This document shows positions 8,660-17,526 of a stretch of 64,000 nucleotides of DNA, in pieces (the first letter of the stretch is position 1; every line of letters starts with the position of its first letter). Where the stretch lies: the NCBI RefSeq assembly GCF_029318685.1, contig NZ_CP119677.1, positions 1,488,001 through 1,552,000 of the forward strand. The letters run 5' to 3'. Below the pieces are notes generated by a model, which searched no databases, was not told the DNA's origin, and saw only the letters and a list, made by a program, of their open reading frames with translations. Both the position numbers and the translations under genes were made by a program. This DNA is from Ruminiclostridium papyrosolvens DSM 2782. GTDB lineage: Bacteria; Bacillota; Clostridia; Acetivibrionales; DSM-1351.

Positions 8660-9889
8660 CTATTTTATAGTTCGGGGACTATAAATGTGTATTTGCCCAA
8701 GACCGTGAGGATATAGTTTTTGTCCCTCAGTCGAAGCATTAACGTCTTTAACAATTGAAGCAGGAATATGGTCAGACAGTCTGGGACCGCAGCTTGCATC
8801 AAAACTGAAAGTCTTTAACTGTGAGTGACAGCTGTCTCCGTTTTGTGCATCGCCCTCAATAACATATTCTCCGTCGCAATTAAAAAGTATACCGCCTTGT
8901 TTTGTTGCAGCCGAATCCTTTCTCAAAGACATTCCACAGGATATTACTATTTGTATATCCAATTCCTTTATCTTTTTCTCGGATAAATATCCAAGGAGTC
9001 TTTTTCTGCTATGGTCAAGACAAATTTCAACGCCTATATTCAAGCCTCCGCAGTTAAAAGTAGAGTAGGTTATTGTCTGTACAGGATTATTTGTATCAGA
9101 GACAGGAGGGTAATTAACCATTGTTTGCAGATAATTTTCAACAATGCCTTTTGAAGCCGATGGGTTGTTTAAAATAAAATCTTCTTTTGACTTGAATTGC
9201 TTTTGTATGGAATTGGTATTCTGTCTGTAATAAATAAAACATCTGTTATAAACCATTTTGTTGGCTAAACCGTCACTCATACTCAATACATCCTTAAGTA
9301 AGTCTGAAAGTTCCTGGTCATAATTGTTTTCTGATGCCACTTTTTTATCTATGATTTTCAGCAAGTGAGAGACATTGGGTATACTTTTATTCTTTGCGGA
9401 TTTTTTTAGTATACTGTATACGCTTAAATAATCATCACCAACTTTTGAAAGGGTTTTGTCAGTATCAGTTATACAGTCGGGGATATCGAAGGTAGTCAAA
9501 ATTGAGCCGAATAAGAAAAGCCAATCACTGAAGTCATATTGTTTTTCAAGGGTTTTAATAATATTAATCAGGCCATCACTGATTTTTTTGTACATTTCAT
9601 CGTTTGCTTTTTGGGAATTCATATATGCACCCTTAATCCCTCTCCAGAAGAATTCAGGCAATGCAAATACTTTCAGAGTAGAAGGGTCTTTGTTGATTCC
9701 ACCAATGCTAATTACCTGCTTTAGCACATCTGATACGATTTGCAGACGAGCATTGATGTCATCGCTATCATTCGCAAGGCCAAGATAGATTCCCCAATCG
9801 CTCATTTCTTCAACGGATTCCTTTAACAGTGGGGTGGAGCTTAACACATGGCCAATAAATTGTACATTGGAATACATACTTTCATTCAT
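8660..9889 (-). CDS. Divergent carbon-nitrogen hydrolase (nitrilase)-like protein
   Basis: A 409-residue cytoplasmic protein with no close relative recognised. Two motifs point to the nitrilase fold: FALPEFFWRG (candidate catalytic Glu 79) and NIGVEICLDHSRK (candidate nucleophile Cys 290), the latter matching the GxxICxDxxxP-like signature of the superfamily. A Lys-rich stretch around residues 230-235 could supply the third catalytic residue. A long insert between Glu and Cys makes the protein larger than typical members of about 270-310 residues. The start ATG at 9889 has AGGAGAG at proper spacing; an upstream in-frame start at 9952 has none. Substrate unknown; single gene. Confidence 0.6.
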   Translation of the reverse strand: MNESMYSNVQFIGHVLSSTPLLKESVEEMSDWGIYLGLANDSDDINARLQIVSDVLKQVISIGGINKDPSTLKVFALPEFFWRGIKGAYMNSQKANDEMYKKISDGLINIIKTLEKQYDFSDWLFLFGSILTTFDIPDCITDTDKTLSKVGDDYLSVYSILKKSAKNKSIPNVSHLLKIIDKKVASENNYDQELSDLLKDVLSMSDGLANKMVYNRCFIYYRQNTNSIQKQFKSKEDFILNNPSASKGIVENYLQTMVNYPPVSDTNNPVQTITYSTFNCGGLNIGVEICLDHSRKRLLGYLSEKKIKELDIQIVISCGMSLRKDSAATKQGGILFNCDGEYVIEGDAQNGDSCHSQLKTFSFDASCGPRLSDHIPASIVKDVNASTEGQKLYPHGLGQIHIYSPRTIK

Positions 9890-10071
9890 AGTAATCTCTC
9901 CTGTGTAGTTGTTTTTATTTGAAATAATATACCATATGCCAAAATGTGTCAATTTTTAATTTAAATTACTTTTTTTACAGAATGATAGTGTTATGATTCA
10001 ACAAATAGGTGTTTTTGGTGATTACATTATTGCACCTTGAAGCCATAATTTACTTGAAATAGAAAATAGTT

Positions 10072-10099
10072 ACTATTATACTATAATAGTTGATCAACT
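10072..10099. promoter_or_regulatory. Two overlapping palindromes upstream of a lipoprotein gene
   Basis: ACTATTATA-C-TATAATAGT at 10072-10090 is a perfect inverted repeat around one base, and AGTTGATCAACT at 10088-10099 is a perfect 12-bp palindrome sharing three bases with it. They lie 58-85 bases before the start of the following gene and could be operator half-sites for a dimeric regulator. In AT-rich DNA, chance is also possible for the first one. Confidence 0.35.
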
Positions 10100-10156
10100 A
10101 AAGCTAGCATTTATATATCATAGAAATGTTTCTGACAAACTTTTATGGAGGGTTTT

Positions 10157-11158
10157 ATGAAAATTAAATTTACAGCTTTTTTACTAGTTTTATCACTAAT
10201 AATTTGTTCATGTTCATTTCTGACAAGTGCAACAGACAAAAGTCAAAATAATCAAGTTAGTATTAAACAAGCAGATGGTGTATTATTAGCTAATGGATTT
10301 GATGAAAAATCAATTGCAGAACTAAATTTTGAAGTTAAAATCCGTCTTGCTTCAACATTAATTAATAGCCCAAGTAAAGTTAAATTAACTCACTCAAAAG
10401 TGCAAATTAATGAAGCTGCAATAATTCGAGATTTTCAAAATATGAAAGATGAAAATTTGAAATCTAAATATGGTGTTTCTGATGATACTGTAAAAAAAAT
10501 TCATAATGATATAAAGAAACTTAATGAAAAAACAGATGACCAAATAAAACAAGAATATCAAAAAACTGATAATGAAGTACAAAATATTAGAAAAGTACTA
10601 AATAATAATGAAATGGAATTATCTTCATTAACTTTACAAAGTATTAGCAATATAAATTATCATATGTGGGTTTATGATGATTCAGGAATACTTCATCCTG
10701 TTGAATACTCAGTAAATGCTGAGTTTACATGGGATAGTCAACCATTATTATCTTGGAATTATAGTGACTATGTCGCTTTTGCATGGGCAGGTGACTTAGC
10801 AACGGACTTTACTGATGCACAACAATACAATACTGTGCACTATGTTTACGGAATACAGCACCTTCATAAGAATATTCTGCCAGTTGAAAATCCTGTAAAT
10901 GAAGGGCTCTCTTTTGGATTCAAGCAGTCTATACCATTTAATCAATATGCTTCATATTATCCAAGTTCAGGATTTTTTTGCTTTTCATTATATCAAACAT
11001 CAAAAAATAATCCTGCCAAAACAGGAAAGATAGTGTCACAATATGGTCATCAACATATTGCATTTTCGGGAATGGGATTTTCTCTAAAATCGGCATCAGT
11101 ATCTTTTGGTTCAGCATTCGATACATCTGATCAAGAAACCTTTGGCATTCGATACTAA
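10157..11158 (+). CDS. Predicted lipoprotein of unknown function
   Basis: A 333-residue exported protein. The N-terminus has a short basic start (MKIKF), a hydrophobic core and a lipobox-like LIICSC, so lipidation at Cys 19 or 21 and attachment to the outer membrane face is likely. Residues about 90-160 are charged and probably helical (DEN-, KKIHNDIKKLNEK-rich). The C-terminal half is aromatic-rich (YHMWVYDDSG, LSWNYSDYVAFAWAG, GHQHIAFSGMGFS), suggesting a beta-rich globular domain. The start at 10157 is set by GGAGGG at 10147-10152. The DNA is clearly more AT-rich than its neighbours, which suggests transfer. Family not recognised. Confidence 0.7.
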   Translation: MKIKFTAFLLVLSLIICSCSFLTSATDKSQNNQVSIKQADGVLLANGFDEKSIAELNFEVKIRLASTLINSPSKVKLTHSKVQINEAAIIRDFQNMKDENLKSKYGVSDDTVKKIHNDIKKLNEKTDDQIKQEYQKTDNEVQNIRKVLNNNEMELSSLTLQSISNINYHMWVYDDSGILHPVEYSVNAEFTWDSQPLLSWNYSDYVAFAWAGDLATDFTDAQQYNTVHYVYGIQHLHKNILPVENPVNEGLSFGFKQSIPFNQYASYYPSSGFFCFSLYQTSKNNPAKTGKIVSQYGHQHIAFSGMGFSLKSASVSFGSAFDTSDQETFGIRY

Positions 11159-11176
11159 TAAAGTATGAAAAAGATT

Positions 11177-11228
11177 AAGGGAGAGCTCTTTTACTAGATA
11201 TTTGGTTTCTTTGAAGAAGCTCTCTCTT
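11177..11228 (+). terminator. Terminator after the lipoprotein gene
   Basis: AAGGGAGAGCT pairs with AGCTCTCTCTT (11 bp, including one G-U pair), followed by TAATTT. It lies 19 bases after the stop codon. Confidence 0.65.
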
Positions 11229-11277
11229 TAATTTGAAATAATGCTAAATACAACATAAACATTTGTGGAGGCTTTAT

Positions 11278-11883
11278 TTGAGAAGAAATATTAATGGAAT
11301 TATAATCAGTTTAGCAATTTTATTGTTAATGTTTTATATTTTTATATCGATGGGTTTTAGATTTACTGAAAAATCGGCGATAAAAGCTATTTTTCCTGGT
11401 GATTTAGTCATCAAATCTGAATTGAATAATAATAATAAAGAGATTTATTTACTTTGTGATAACATTAAAACAGAGCTTTTTTATGATATTATTTTAGAAA
11501 GAAAATTTTTTGGGCTATTATATAAATACAAAAGTTCTAATTCTTATAATAAATCTTATGATGAGCCTTTTGTAATGACCGGATCAATAGATTATAAACA
11601 TAAGCGAGGATATTTTGGGTTTAAAATTAATAATGTCAATATAAAATATATATCTATAGGTGTCGATGATTTACAACGTAATATGATTAGTAAAGAAAAC
11701 TTGACTTTAAATTATATTAAGTCGAAGCCGGAACGTTTTAAATACTCACATATTAATTCAAATAAATATGTTACTTTTGTATATGATAATTATGTTCAAA
11801 AAAATTTTGTAATAAGAGCTTTTAATTCTACAGGTAAATTATATATTGAAAAGTACCTAGACAGTAAGATAATGTACTTTTAA
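11278..11883 (+). CDS. Single-pass membrane protein of unknown function
   Basis: A 201-residue protein with one N-terminal transmembrane segment (residues about 6-25, after RRN) and an extracytoplasmic domain rich in Asn, Lys, Ile and Tyr. No family was recognised. The TTG at 11278 is chosen because GGAGG at 11267-11271 lies six bases upstream; the in-frame TTG at 11263 overlaps the Shine-Dalgarno sequence. Like the preceding lipoprotein gene it is markedly AT-rich, and the two may have arrived together. Confidence 0.6.
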   Translation: MRRNINGIIISLAILLLMFYIFISMGFRFTEKSAIKAIFPGDLVIKSELNNNNKEIYLLCDNIKTELFYDIILERKFFGLLYKYKSSNSYNKSYDEPFVMTGSIDYKHKRGYFGFKINNVNIKYISIGVDDLQRNMISKENLTLNYIKSKPERFKYSHINSNKYVTFVYDNYVQKNFVIRAFNSTGKLYIEKYLDSKIMYF

Positions 11884-11910
11884 ACAAAAAAGTGATGAAT
11901 TTATACATAG

Positions 11911-11943
11911 AAAAAGGATTTCACAAATTGTGAAATCCTTTTT
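11911..11943. terminator. Bidirectional terminator
   Basis: AAAAAGGATTTCACA pairs with TGTGAAATCCTTTTT around a four-base loop, with A and T runs on either side. It ends the + strand gene and also lies directly after the 3' end of the minus-strand tRNA-Leu. Confidence 0.85.
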
Positions 11944-11945
11944 CG

Positions 11946-12028
<83 letters not shown>

Positions 12029-12226
12029 ACGAGCAGTTTTTATTATAAAGACATTTGATGGTTTTGTCAACAAAATATTAAATAAATATTTATATTAAGT
12101 CATATTGACTGACAAAAATTTAACTAAGTTACATTTATTAAAAAAAATTGAAATACATGGTACATAAATCTATTTAATTAATATATAATTAGTCTAAATA
12201 ATATTTATCGATGGGAGGTAATGCAA

Positions 12227-12592
12227 ATGACTAACGGTTTTTGGGATGGTGATGATTACGAAGACCATGACCTTCAAAGTGACACTGATTATGACACAGA
12301 TGATATAGAGGATGAAGATTCAGAAGATGATGACACTGAAGATTACGATGATGACGACAGAGATTACGGCGAACATGATGAAGATAAGGAAGAGGATGCC
12401 GAAGATAATGACATGGAAGAGAATTCAGACGTGCATTCTAATCAAAGCATAATAAAACAGAAATCTTCACATAGTCCAAGTTTCCACGGATATGGAAAAT
12501 GTATGCGTTATCTTTGCAACTGTCAACATTTTGAGAGCATATCCGGTAATACTTGCAGTAATTGCGGACATAACTACAGTGACCACTGGTAA
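12227..12592 (+). CDS. Highly acidic protein with C-terminal zinc-binding motif
   Basis: A 121-residue protein of unknown function. Residues about 5-70 are almost wholly Asp, Glu, Asn and Tyr (a disordered polyanion). The last 35 residues carry a Cys/His cluster: KCMRYLCNCQHF then NTCSNCGHNYSDHW, a likely zinc ribbon. The start at 12227 is preferred because GGGAGG at 12213-12218 is too close to the ATG at 12221. It is the first of four co-directional genes with a dynamin-like GTPase. An acidic tail plus zinc ribbon suggests an adaptor or inhibitor role; that is inference. Confidence 0.7.
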   Translation: MTNGFWDGDDYEDHDLQSDTDYDTDDIEDEDSEDDDTEDYDDDDRDYGEHDEDKEEDAEDNDMEENSDVHSNQSIIKQKSSHSPSFHGYGKCMRYLCNCQHFESISGNTCSNCGHNYSDHW

Positions 12593-12635
12593 TTGTAATG
12601 AAATTAAGAAACTTAATATACGAGGGGGGTAAAAT

Positions 12636-14036
12636 ATGGCGTTTGGAGTAGACGATATAATTGTGCTGGTTGTATCAAGACTGGTAACCAGAGCAATTTC
12701 CTCCGTAGCACAAAAGTCATACGACTTTTTTACAGGTAAGGAGCAAAAGGATATACAGAAGAAAAAGGACGAAGCAGCCATTAGCTTTGAGAACAAAAGC
12801 AAGATACAGCTCATTGATCATCAGTTCAGGCTAACGGAAGCAAGAACGCAATTTGAAATGCGCATGGAGGAGTGGAAGCAAAAAACCTTTTATTCCAACT
12901 GCTGGCCTTTAAGAGAACCTTTTGACATGCGCTTTGCCCTTAACACGCCTTTTGAAGGTTGCAGTATTGACGGTAAAGAAGTTATTCCATGCAGGATAAT
13001 CACGTCATTAAAAGATAAAGACCATCCTATTGCAAGAAATATAAACGGAAATCTGTCTTCATTTCTTATAACACATTATAATAGCGTAAGTTCTCACCCT
13101 GTTATATCAGATATAGGAAGTTGGAGAGAGGATGCACCTTCTAATGATGCCTCAATAAATTATCTGTTTTCAGGGCTTCAAGGTCAGCCGGTTCTGGTTT
13201 TTTCACCGGAATTTGTTAATGACGGACAAACAATAATTCTTAAAATATGGTCATGGGGGTTGGGCGAAAAAGTAAATCTCCCTGTGGGAATTGAGTTTGG
13301 CAGTATTAATATAAAGCCCATGTATCTGAATGCTTTATATGAAGAAACTAAAAAGAGTATGGAGCTTATACAGGAGTTGGGAATAAAACCAGAGGGATTT
13401 TATTCTGAAAAACTAATTAATAACATAAAGATTATTAAAATGCTTGAAAAGCTTAGTGAAGAGGATGAGGATAAAAAGGAAATGATTCAGCATCTGTATT
13501 CACAATTATCAGAAACCGATGAAATAAGAGATGTTGTGAAAGAGAAGATATCTAAGCAGGTATCAGGTATATTTTCCTGTTGTGCAGGGATGTATGCCGA
13601 CGCATATCATCTGGTGGAGTATGGAACTGTCCCAAAACTTCCTTTGCTGGTGGGAAGTATACCGGGAGCGAATATGATACGACGTTCCATAGCAGATTTT
13701 TACATATCGTTGCTTTCGGAAATTGAGCAAATCGAAAATTACAGCAAATTATTGCCTGCCATTTATGCAGATACGGCAAATGCGCTAGCCAATATGGGTG
13801 CAACTTACGAGGAAGTTAACAATTACGTAAAGCCTTTGTTGAGCCGTGGGATAAATCTGGTTACATATGGTGATTGCAGTAACTTGTCAAAGTCAAAAAT
13901 CCAAAATATCAGCAGCCTTGATGAGAGCCTTGATAAACTCTTGAGGGACAATGCAGCAAGTTTGGACAAAAGCCTTTTGGATAAGATAAATTCGGTACTA
14001 AAGTCTATACACCACCCGGCCTATCCTATACAGTGA
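12636..14036 (+). CDS. Unknown protein encoded beside dynamin-like GTPase
   Basis: A 466-residue protein with no recognised family. The N-terminal 25 residues are amphipathic to hydrophobic (IIVLVVSRLVTRAISSVA) and could associate with membrane. Residues about 35-85 are charged and probably coiled-coil. A mixed middle region (about 90-235) includes PVLVFSPEFVNDGQ. A helical C-terminal half holds the Cys pair FSCCAGMYADAYHLVEYG and a hydrophobic PLLVGSIPGANM stretch. ATG follows CGAGGGGGGT. It lies 44 bases after the acidic zinc-ribbon gene and 39 bases before the GTPase gene, so an operon is likely. It may be a membrane-proximal partner of the GTPase. Confidence 0.7.
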   Translation: MAFGVDDIIVLVVSRLVTRAISSVAQKSYDFFTGKEQKDIQKKKDEAAISFENKSKIQLIDHQFRLTEARTQFEMRMEEWKQKTFYSNCWPLREPFDMRFALNTPFEGCSIDGKEVIPCRIITSLKDKDHPIARNINGNLSSFLITHYNSVSSHPVISDIGSWREDAPSNDASINYLFSGLQGQPVLVFSPEFVNDGQTIILKIWSWGLGEKVNLPVGIEFGSINIKPMYLNALYEETKKSMELIQELGIKPEGFYSEKLINNIKIIKMLEKLSEEDEDKKEMIQHLYSQLSETDEIRDVVKEKISKQVSGIFSCCAGMYADAYHLVEYGTVPKLPLLVGSIPGANMIRRSIADFYISLLSEIEQIENYSKLLPAIYADTANALANMGATYEEVNNYVKPLLSRGINLVTYGDCSNLSKSKIQNISSLDESLDKLLRDNAASLDKSLLDKINSVLKSIHHPAYPIQ

Positions 14037-14075
14037 CTTGTATAAGATTTGGAAAAGAGATAAGGAGGAGCGTTA

Positions 14076-16694
14076 ATGTACAACAGTGATAAGTTAAAGG
14101 CAACCCAGAAACTCCTGGAGGATTTGGGCAACGGGATGATAGCCCTTTTTAATGAATACAAGGAAGATTTTTTAGGAGATGAGCTGGTTACTTCACAATT
14201 CAAAAGTTTTTTTGAAGAACACAAACGTGCAATGGAAAGGATAAAAAATCCCGTGCTTTCTATTGCTACAATCGGGACTACTTCGTCGGGAAAATCAACA
14301 CTTACAAATGCATTGGCAGGAAAAATGGTAGCTCCCATAGATTCCGGTGAAAAAAGTGCCGGAATTCTGGTTTTGAGAAATTCTAATAAACGGTCTCTTT
14401 ACATAGAAAAAACTAAAAATTCTAAGTGGAAGACAGGCCAGATTAAGCAGGATATTTCAGACGAGGAAACATATAACATTAACAGTGATACAATGAAAAC
14501 ATATTTTGATAACAGAAAGAACTCTGCTCCTCCGAGGATTTACTCAAAAGGGCCTTTGCTTATAGGTTCATCGCCTGAAATGCTTAACCTTCCCGAGGAT
14601 ATATGTGTTGAACTTGTAGACCTTCCGGGACTGAAAAACAGCGGAGACAAGGAAAATCTGAGCGTTATACAGGAGATGCTGACAAGGTCTCTGTGCCTTG
14701 TGGCTATGGACTATAGCCACACAGATGATGAAAACCGCAAAAAGCTTCTGGGAGAACTGAAGGATATAGTGAATTTTCTGGGAGGCAGACAAGATTCCAT
14801 AATTTTTTTGCTTAACAGAGTAGATTTGAGAAATGAGACAGATGTAGAACTTGATTTAAATATATCTAACCTCAAAAAAGAGATTAAAGAAGTACTAGCT
14901 TTGAAAAACGAGCCTGAGATAATACCCTTTACCGCACTGCCCCTTTTCTATGCACAGTGTGCCTGGGGGCCTGTTTCACATAAAGATAAAAACAAGGAGC
15001 CTCAATATCCCAATGATGCTCTGAAATATAACTACAAATGGTTTCTCAAAAGCCTGATGAAGGATTGCTATGATATATATGACAGCAATGCAAATAATGC
15101 TGAACTTGAAAAGTGGCTTTCCGATTTGAGGATTAATGTAAAACACGGTGAAGATTTAAGTGAAGAGGATTTAAGAAAGCTTTTAGACTATACTTACCAA
15201 TGCAGTAACGGCAATCTTCTGTTTAAGAGAATACAGGAGAGGCTTAACAACAGTTTTTCCCAGTTAATTATAATGCCTGCAATATGCGAATTATTCAAAA
15301 TATTCTGTGCACTACACAGTACCTTGAAAACCCTTGGGAGTATCAGAGTTACAAAATCAAAGCTGAGACTTGTAAATTATTATCTTGGTACCGTAAGACT
15401 TAAAAACGAGCTTATAGGCTGTGATAGTGAAGAAGCAGCCAATAGTATTAAAAGGGACTTGAACTCAATATCAGATGAACTGTCAGGGTACGAAAGTAAG
15501 GATATACCTGAGGAGGAGAGAAAAAGAATTGAAAAAGTCAAGTCTGAGGTTTTGTCCTTAAAGGGGGAAATAGAAATATCACCCGGGAGAATAGGTGAAA
15601 AAAAGCAGGAATTTCAGGAAAATCTTCAGGAAATAACAAGGAAGATTAACGAGGGAAAAGGAACATATGATGCAGAACAGTTTGTTAATGACCATGAAGA
15701 AATATTTGGAAGCATTGAGGATTTTTCAAATATGTTTGACTCAGTTGCACACCTCACGGATGAGCTAAGGTTGGGAATAATAGAAATTATAGGGGATTCA
15801 ATTATAAATAATGATACATACGACGAAGTAATGGAAAAAATGGATTTTCTTCCTGTTGAAGTGTCCTCCCGACTTGCAAGGGCATATGATTATGTCAGCA
15901 GAATTATGCTTGGCGGACTGAGGGACAAGGAGGTAGCTAACAATCACTTTGTTATAAAATCCGTAAATAAAACCGAAGAAATTCAGAAGTATATGGAGCG
16001 TTATGATTTTTTAGACGTGGCAATGAACAGGGCGCTTTCTGCAAGAGCGGGGCTGCTTCTCCAATCGTATTCAAATGAGTTGGTGCTTCCTCTAAGAAAT
16101 ATGATTCAGGGACATATAGACGAAATCGCAGAAATATGCCGAAGAAAGCTGGGGATTATCGACCTTGAATTAACTGAAACAATTGAGAATATTCTTCAAG
16201 CTGTGGATATTAACGAACTGTCTTTGCCAGACGGAGTTTTTGAGTTTGCTTCAAAACCTCCCGAGGAAGATATCAGTATAGGTAAAAAAACAGAATGGAA
16301 GACACGGGTAAAGCAAGGTTCATTTTGTGGAAGCGACACCACGGAAACCTATTTGGATTTTGTCGACGTAATGGGGAATGCATATTATTTTCCTAATGGT
16401 GTAGCCTTGAAACAAAAATGGGACTATGGCTTAACCAATGCTAAAGAATTGTTCTGGAAGTATATGTTTGAATGGATGGCTCAACAGCTGAACAGTTACT
16501 CTGATGCATTTTCAGTTTCAATAAATACTCTTATAACTACAGTAAACGCAACGATAAAATCGAAAATAACCATGAGTGAGCAAAAGCATGAAGAGGAAGT
16601 GGGCAGGTGGAATAAAATTTTACTTCAGGCCAATAATGCAGCTGCGGTATCAAATGGTATTAAGGACGTTGCTGTTGACGGGAACGGAGTTTGA
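14076..16694 (+). CDS. Dynamin-like large GTPase
   Basis: An 872-residue protein with a dynamin-family GTPase domain near the N-terminus: G1 GTTSSGKS (67-74), G3 DLPG (182-185) and G4 NRVD (247-250), preceded by a helical segment. The long remainder is mainly helical with a strong coiled-coil region (about 470-530) and matches the neck/trunk layout of bacterial dynamin-like proteins. No transmembrane paddle as in cyanobacterial BDLP is obvious, and there is no fused second GTPase as in Bacillus DynA. Such proteins remodel or protect membranes; some act in phage defence. ATG follows AAGGAGGAG. Neighbouring unknown genes probably encode partners. Confidence 0.85.
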   Translation: MYNSDKLKATQKLLEDLGNGMIALFNEYKEDFLGDELVTSQFKSFFEEHKRAMERIKNPVLSIATIGTTSSGKSTLTNALAGKMVAPIDSGEKSAGILVLRNSNKRSLYIEKTKNSKWKTGQIKQDISDEETYNINSDTMKTYFDNRKNSAPPRIYSKGPLLIGSSPEMLNLPEDICVELVDLPGLKNSGDKENLSVIQEMLTRSLCLVAMDYSHTDDENRKKLLGELKDIVNFLGGRQDSIIFLLNRVDLRNETDVELDLNISNLKKEIKEVLALKNEPEIIPFTALPLFYAQCAWGPVSHKDKNKEPQYPNDALKYNYKWFLKSLMKDCYDIYDSNANNAELEKWLSDLRINVKHGEDLSEEDLRKLLDYTYQCSNGNLLFKRIQERLNNSFSQLIIMPAICELFKIFCALHSTLKTLGSIRVTKSKLRLVNYYLGTVRLKNELIGCDSEEAANSIKRDLNSISDELSGYESKDIPEEERKRIEKVKSEVLSLKGEIEISPGRIGEKKQEFQENLQEITRKINEGKGTYDAEQFVNDHEEIFGSIEDFSNMFDSVAHLTDELRLGIIEIIGDSIINNDTYDEVMEKMDFLPVEVSSRLARAYDYVSRIMLGGLRDKEVANNHFVIKSVNKTEEIQKYMERYDFLDVAMNRALSARAGLLLQSYSNELVLPLRNMIQGHIDEIAEICRRKLGIIDLELTETIENILQAVDINELSLPDGVFEFASKPPEEDISIGKKTEWKTRVKQGSFCGSDTTETYLDFVDVMGNAYYFPNGVALKQKWDYGLTNAKELFWKYMFEWMAQQLNSYSDAFSVSINTLITTVNATIKSKITMSEQKHEEEVGRWNKILLQANNAAAVSNGIKDVAVDGNGV

Positions 16695-16695
16695 G

Positions 16696-17484
16696 ATGAA
16701 AGTAGGCGATAATATTAAAGCTTGGAAAAAAGATTTTGAGACAAAATGGGATTCTTGTGAAAAACAAAAAGACCCGTTAAAATGTGCCGTAAAAATATTA
16801 TCAAGTATTATTCTCTCTGAAACCGCAACAGATAAGGACAATGGAAAAGTAATAGATGCATGCACAGATTACTTCTCTGAATCGTTTGAGCCTTTATATA
16901 TAAATGAAAACAAGAAAAAAGGAGGATTAAGAATGAAGGGTCTTTTTATAGCAGGTCTGGCGATAGTAGGTATATCCATGATTTTTATTTACCAAAGAAA
17001 ATATAACAATGACCAGAAGAAAAATCCCCCGGAAATAGAAAGAAATGAAAAAATAGAGAAAGTTGATAATGTTTATAAACCATCCCATACACCGAATCAA
17101 AATGTATTGATACTGGTACTTAGAGCAGGTAATGAAAGTTGTTTGAATACCTTGAAAGAGAACATGCGGCTTTCAGCTGAAGTTTATGATGAGCTGTACA
17201 AGGCAACCAGATACTTATGGGTAGGAAATGCTAATCAATTTAATAACTCAAAGATAATAAATTGGTTTGACGAAAGTAACAACCAGACACAAGCAAGTAG
17301 TTTGGATGTATATCTGATTAAATTAGCATTAGAAAAAAACTACAGTGGTTTGTTGCAGTCGGCAGACGGACAGGCCAGATTGAGTGCATTTAAACAGCTG
17401 TGTCAGGATGGAGCAAAGATTGAGGAGTTTTCTCCAAGAGTTTCAAATGCTGCCTATGGTACTACCGAGGTATATGAAAAATAG
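16696..17484 (+). CDS. Membrane protein of unknown function, GTPase-linked
   Basis: A 262-residue protein whose start lies one base after the GTPase stop, so translation is probably coupled (GGAACGGAG upstream). Residues 1-78 are soluble and charged; one transmembrane helix follows (about 82-101, LFIAGLAIVGISMIFIY), then a basic/acidic linker and a soluble helical C-terminal domain of about 150 residues. A strong internal Shine-Dalgarno, AAAGGAGG, and ATG at 16933 would give a 183-residue form beginning at the transmembrane helix. No family recognised. The larger open frame from 16576 overlaps the GTPase and is rejected. Confidence 0.7.
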   Translation: MKVGDNIKAWKKDFETKWDSCEKQKDPLKCAVKILSSIILSETATDKDNGKVIDACTDYFSESFEPLYINENKKKGGLRMKGLFIAGLAIVGISMIFIYQRKYNNDQKKNPPEIERNEKIEKVDNVYKPSHTPNQNVLILVLRAGNESCLNTLKENMRLSAEVYDELYKATRYLWVGNANQFNNSKIINWFDESNNQTQASSLDVYLIKLALEKNYSGLLQSADGQARLSAFKQLCQDGAKIEEFSPRVSNAAYGTTEVYEK

Positions 17485-17492
17485 GGACTTGG

Positions 17493-17526
17493 TGGAGGGT
17501 GTATTATTTTATGCTTACATCCTCCA
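17493..17526 (+). terminator. Terminator of the dynamin-like gene cluster
   Basis: TGGAGGGTGTA pairs with TACATCCTCCA (11 bp, one G-U pair), followed after seven bases by a run of T. The right arm overlaps the end of the convergent MFS gene. Confidence 0.7.

Noticed and set aside
16576-16695. Upstream in-frame extension of the membrane protein into the GTPase gene
   Set aside because: No ribosome binding site, and it would overlap the GTPase coding sequence by 119 bases.
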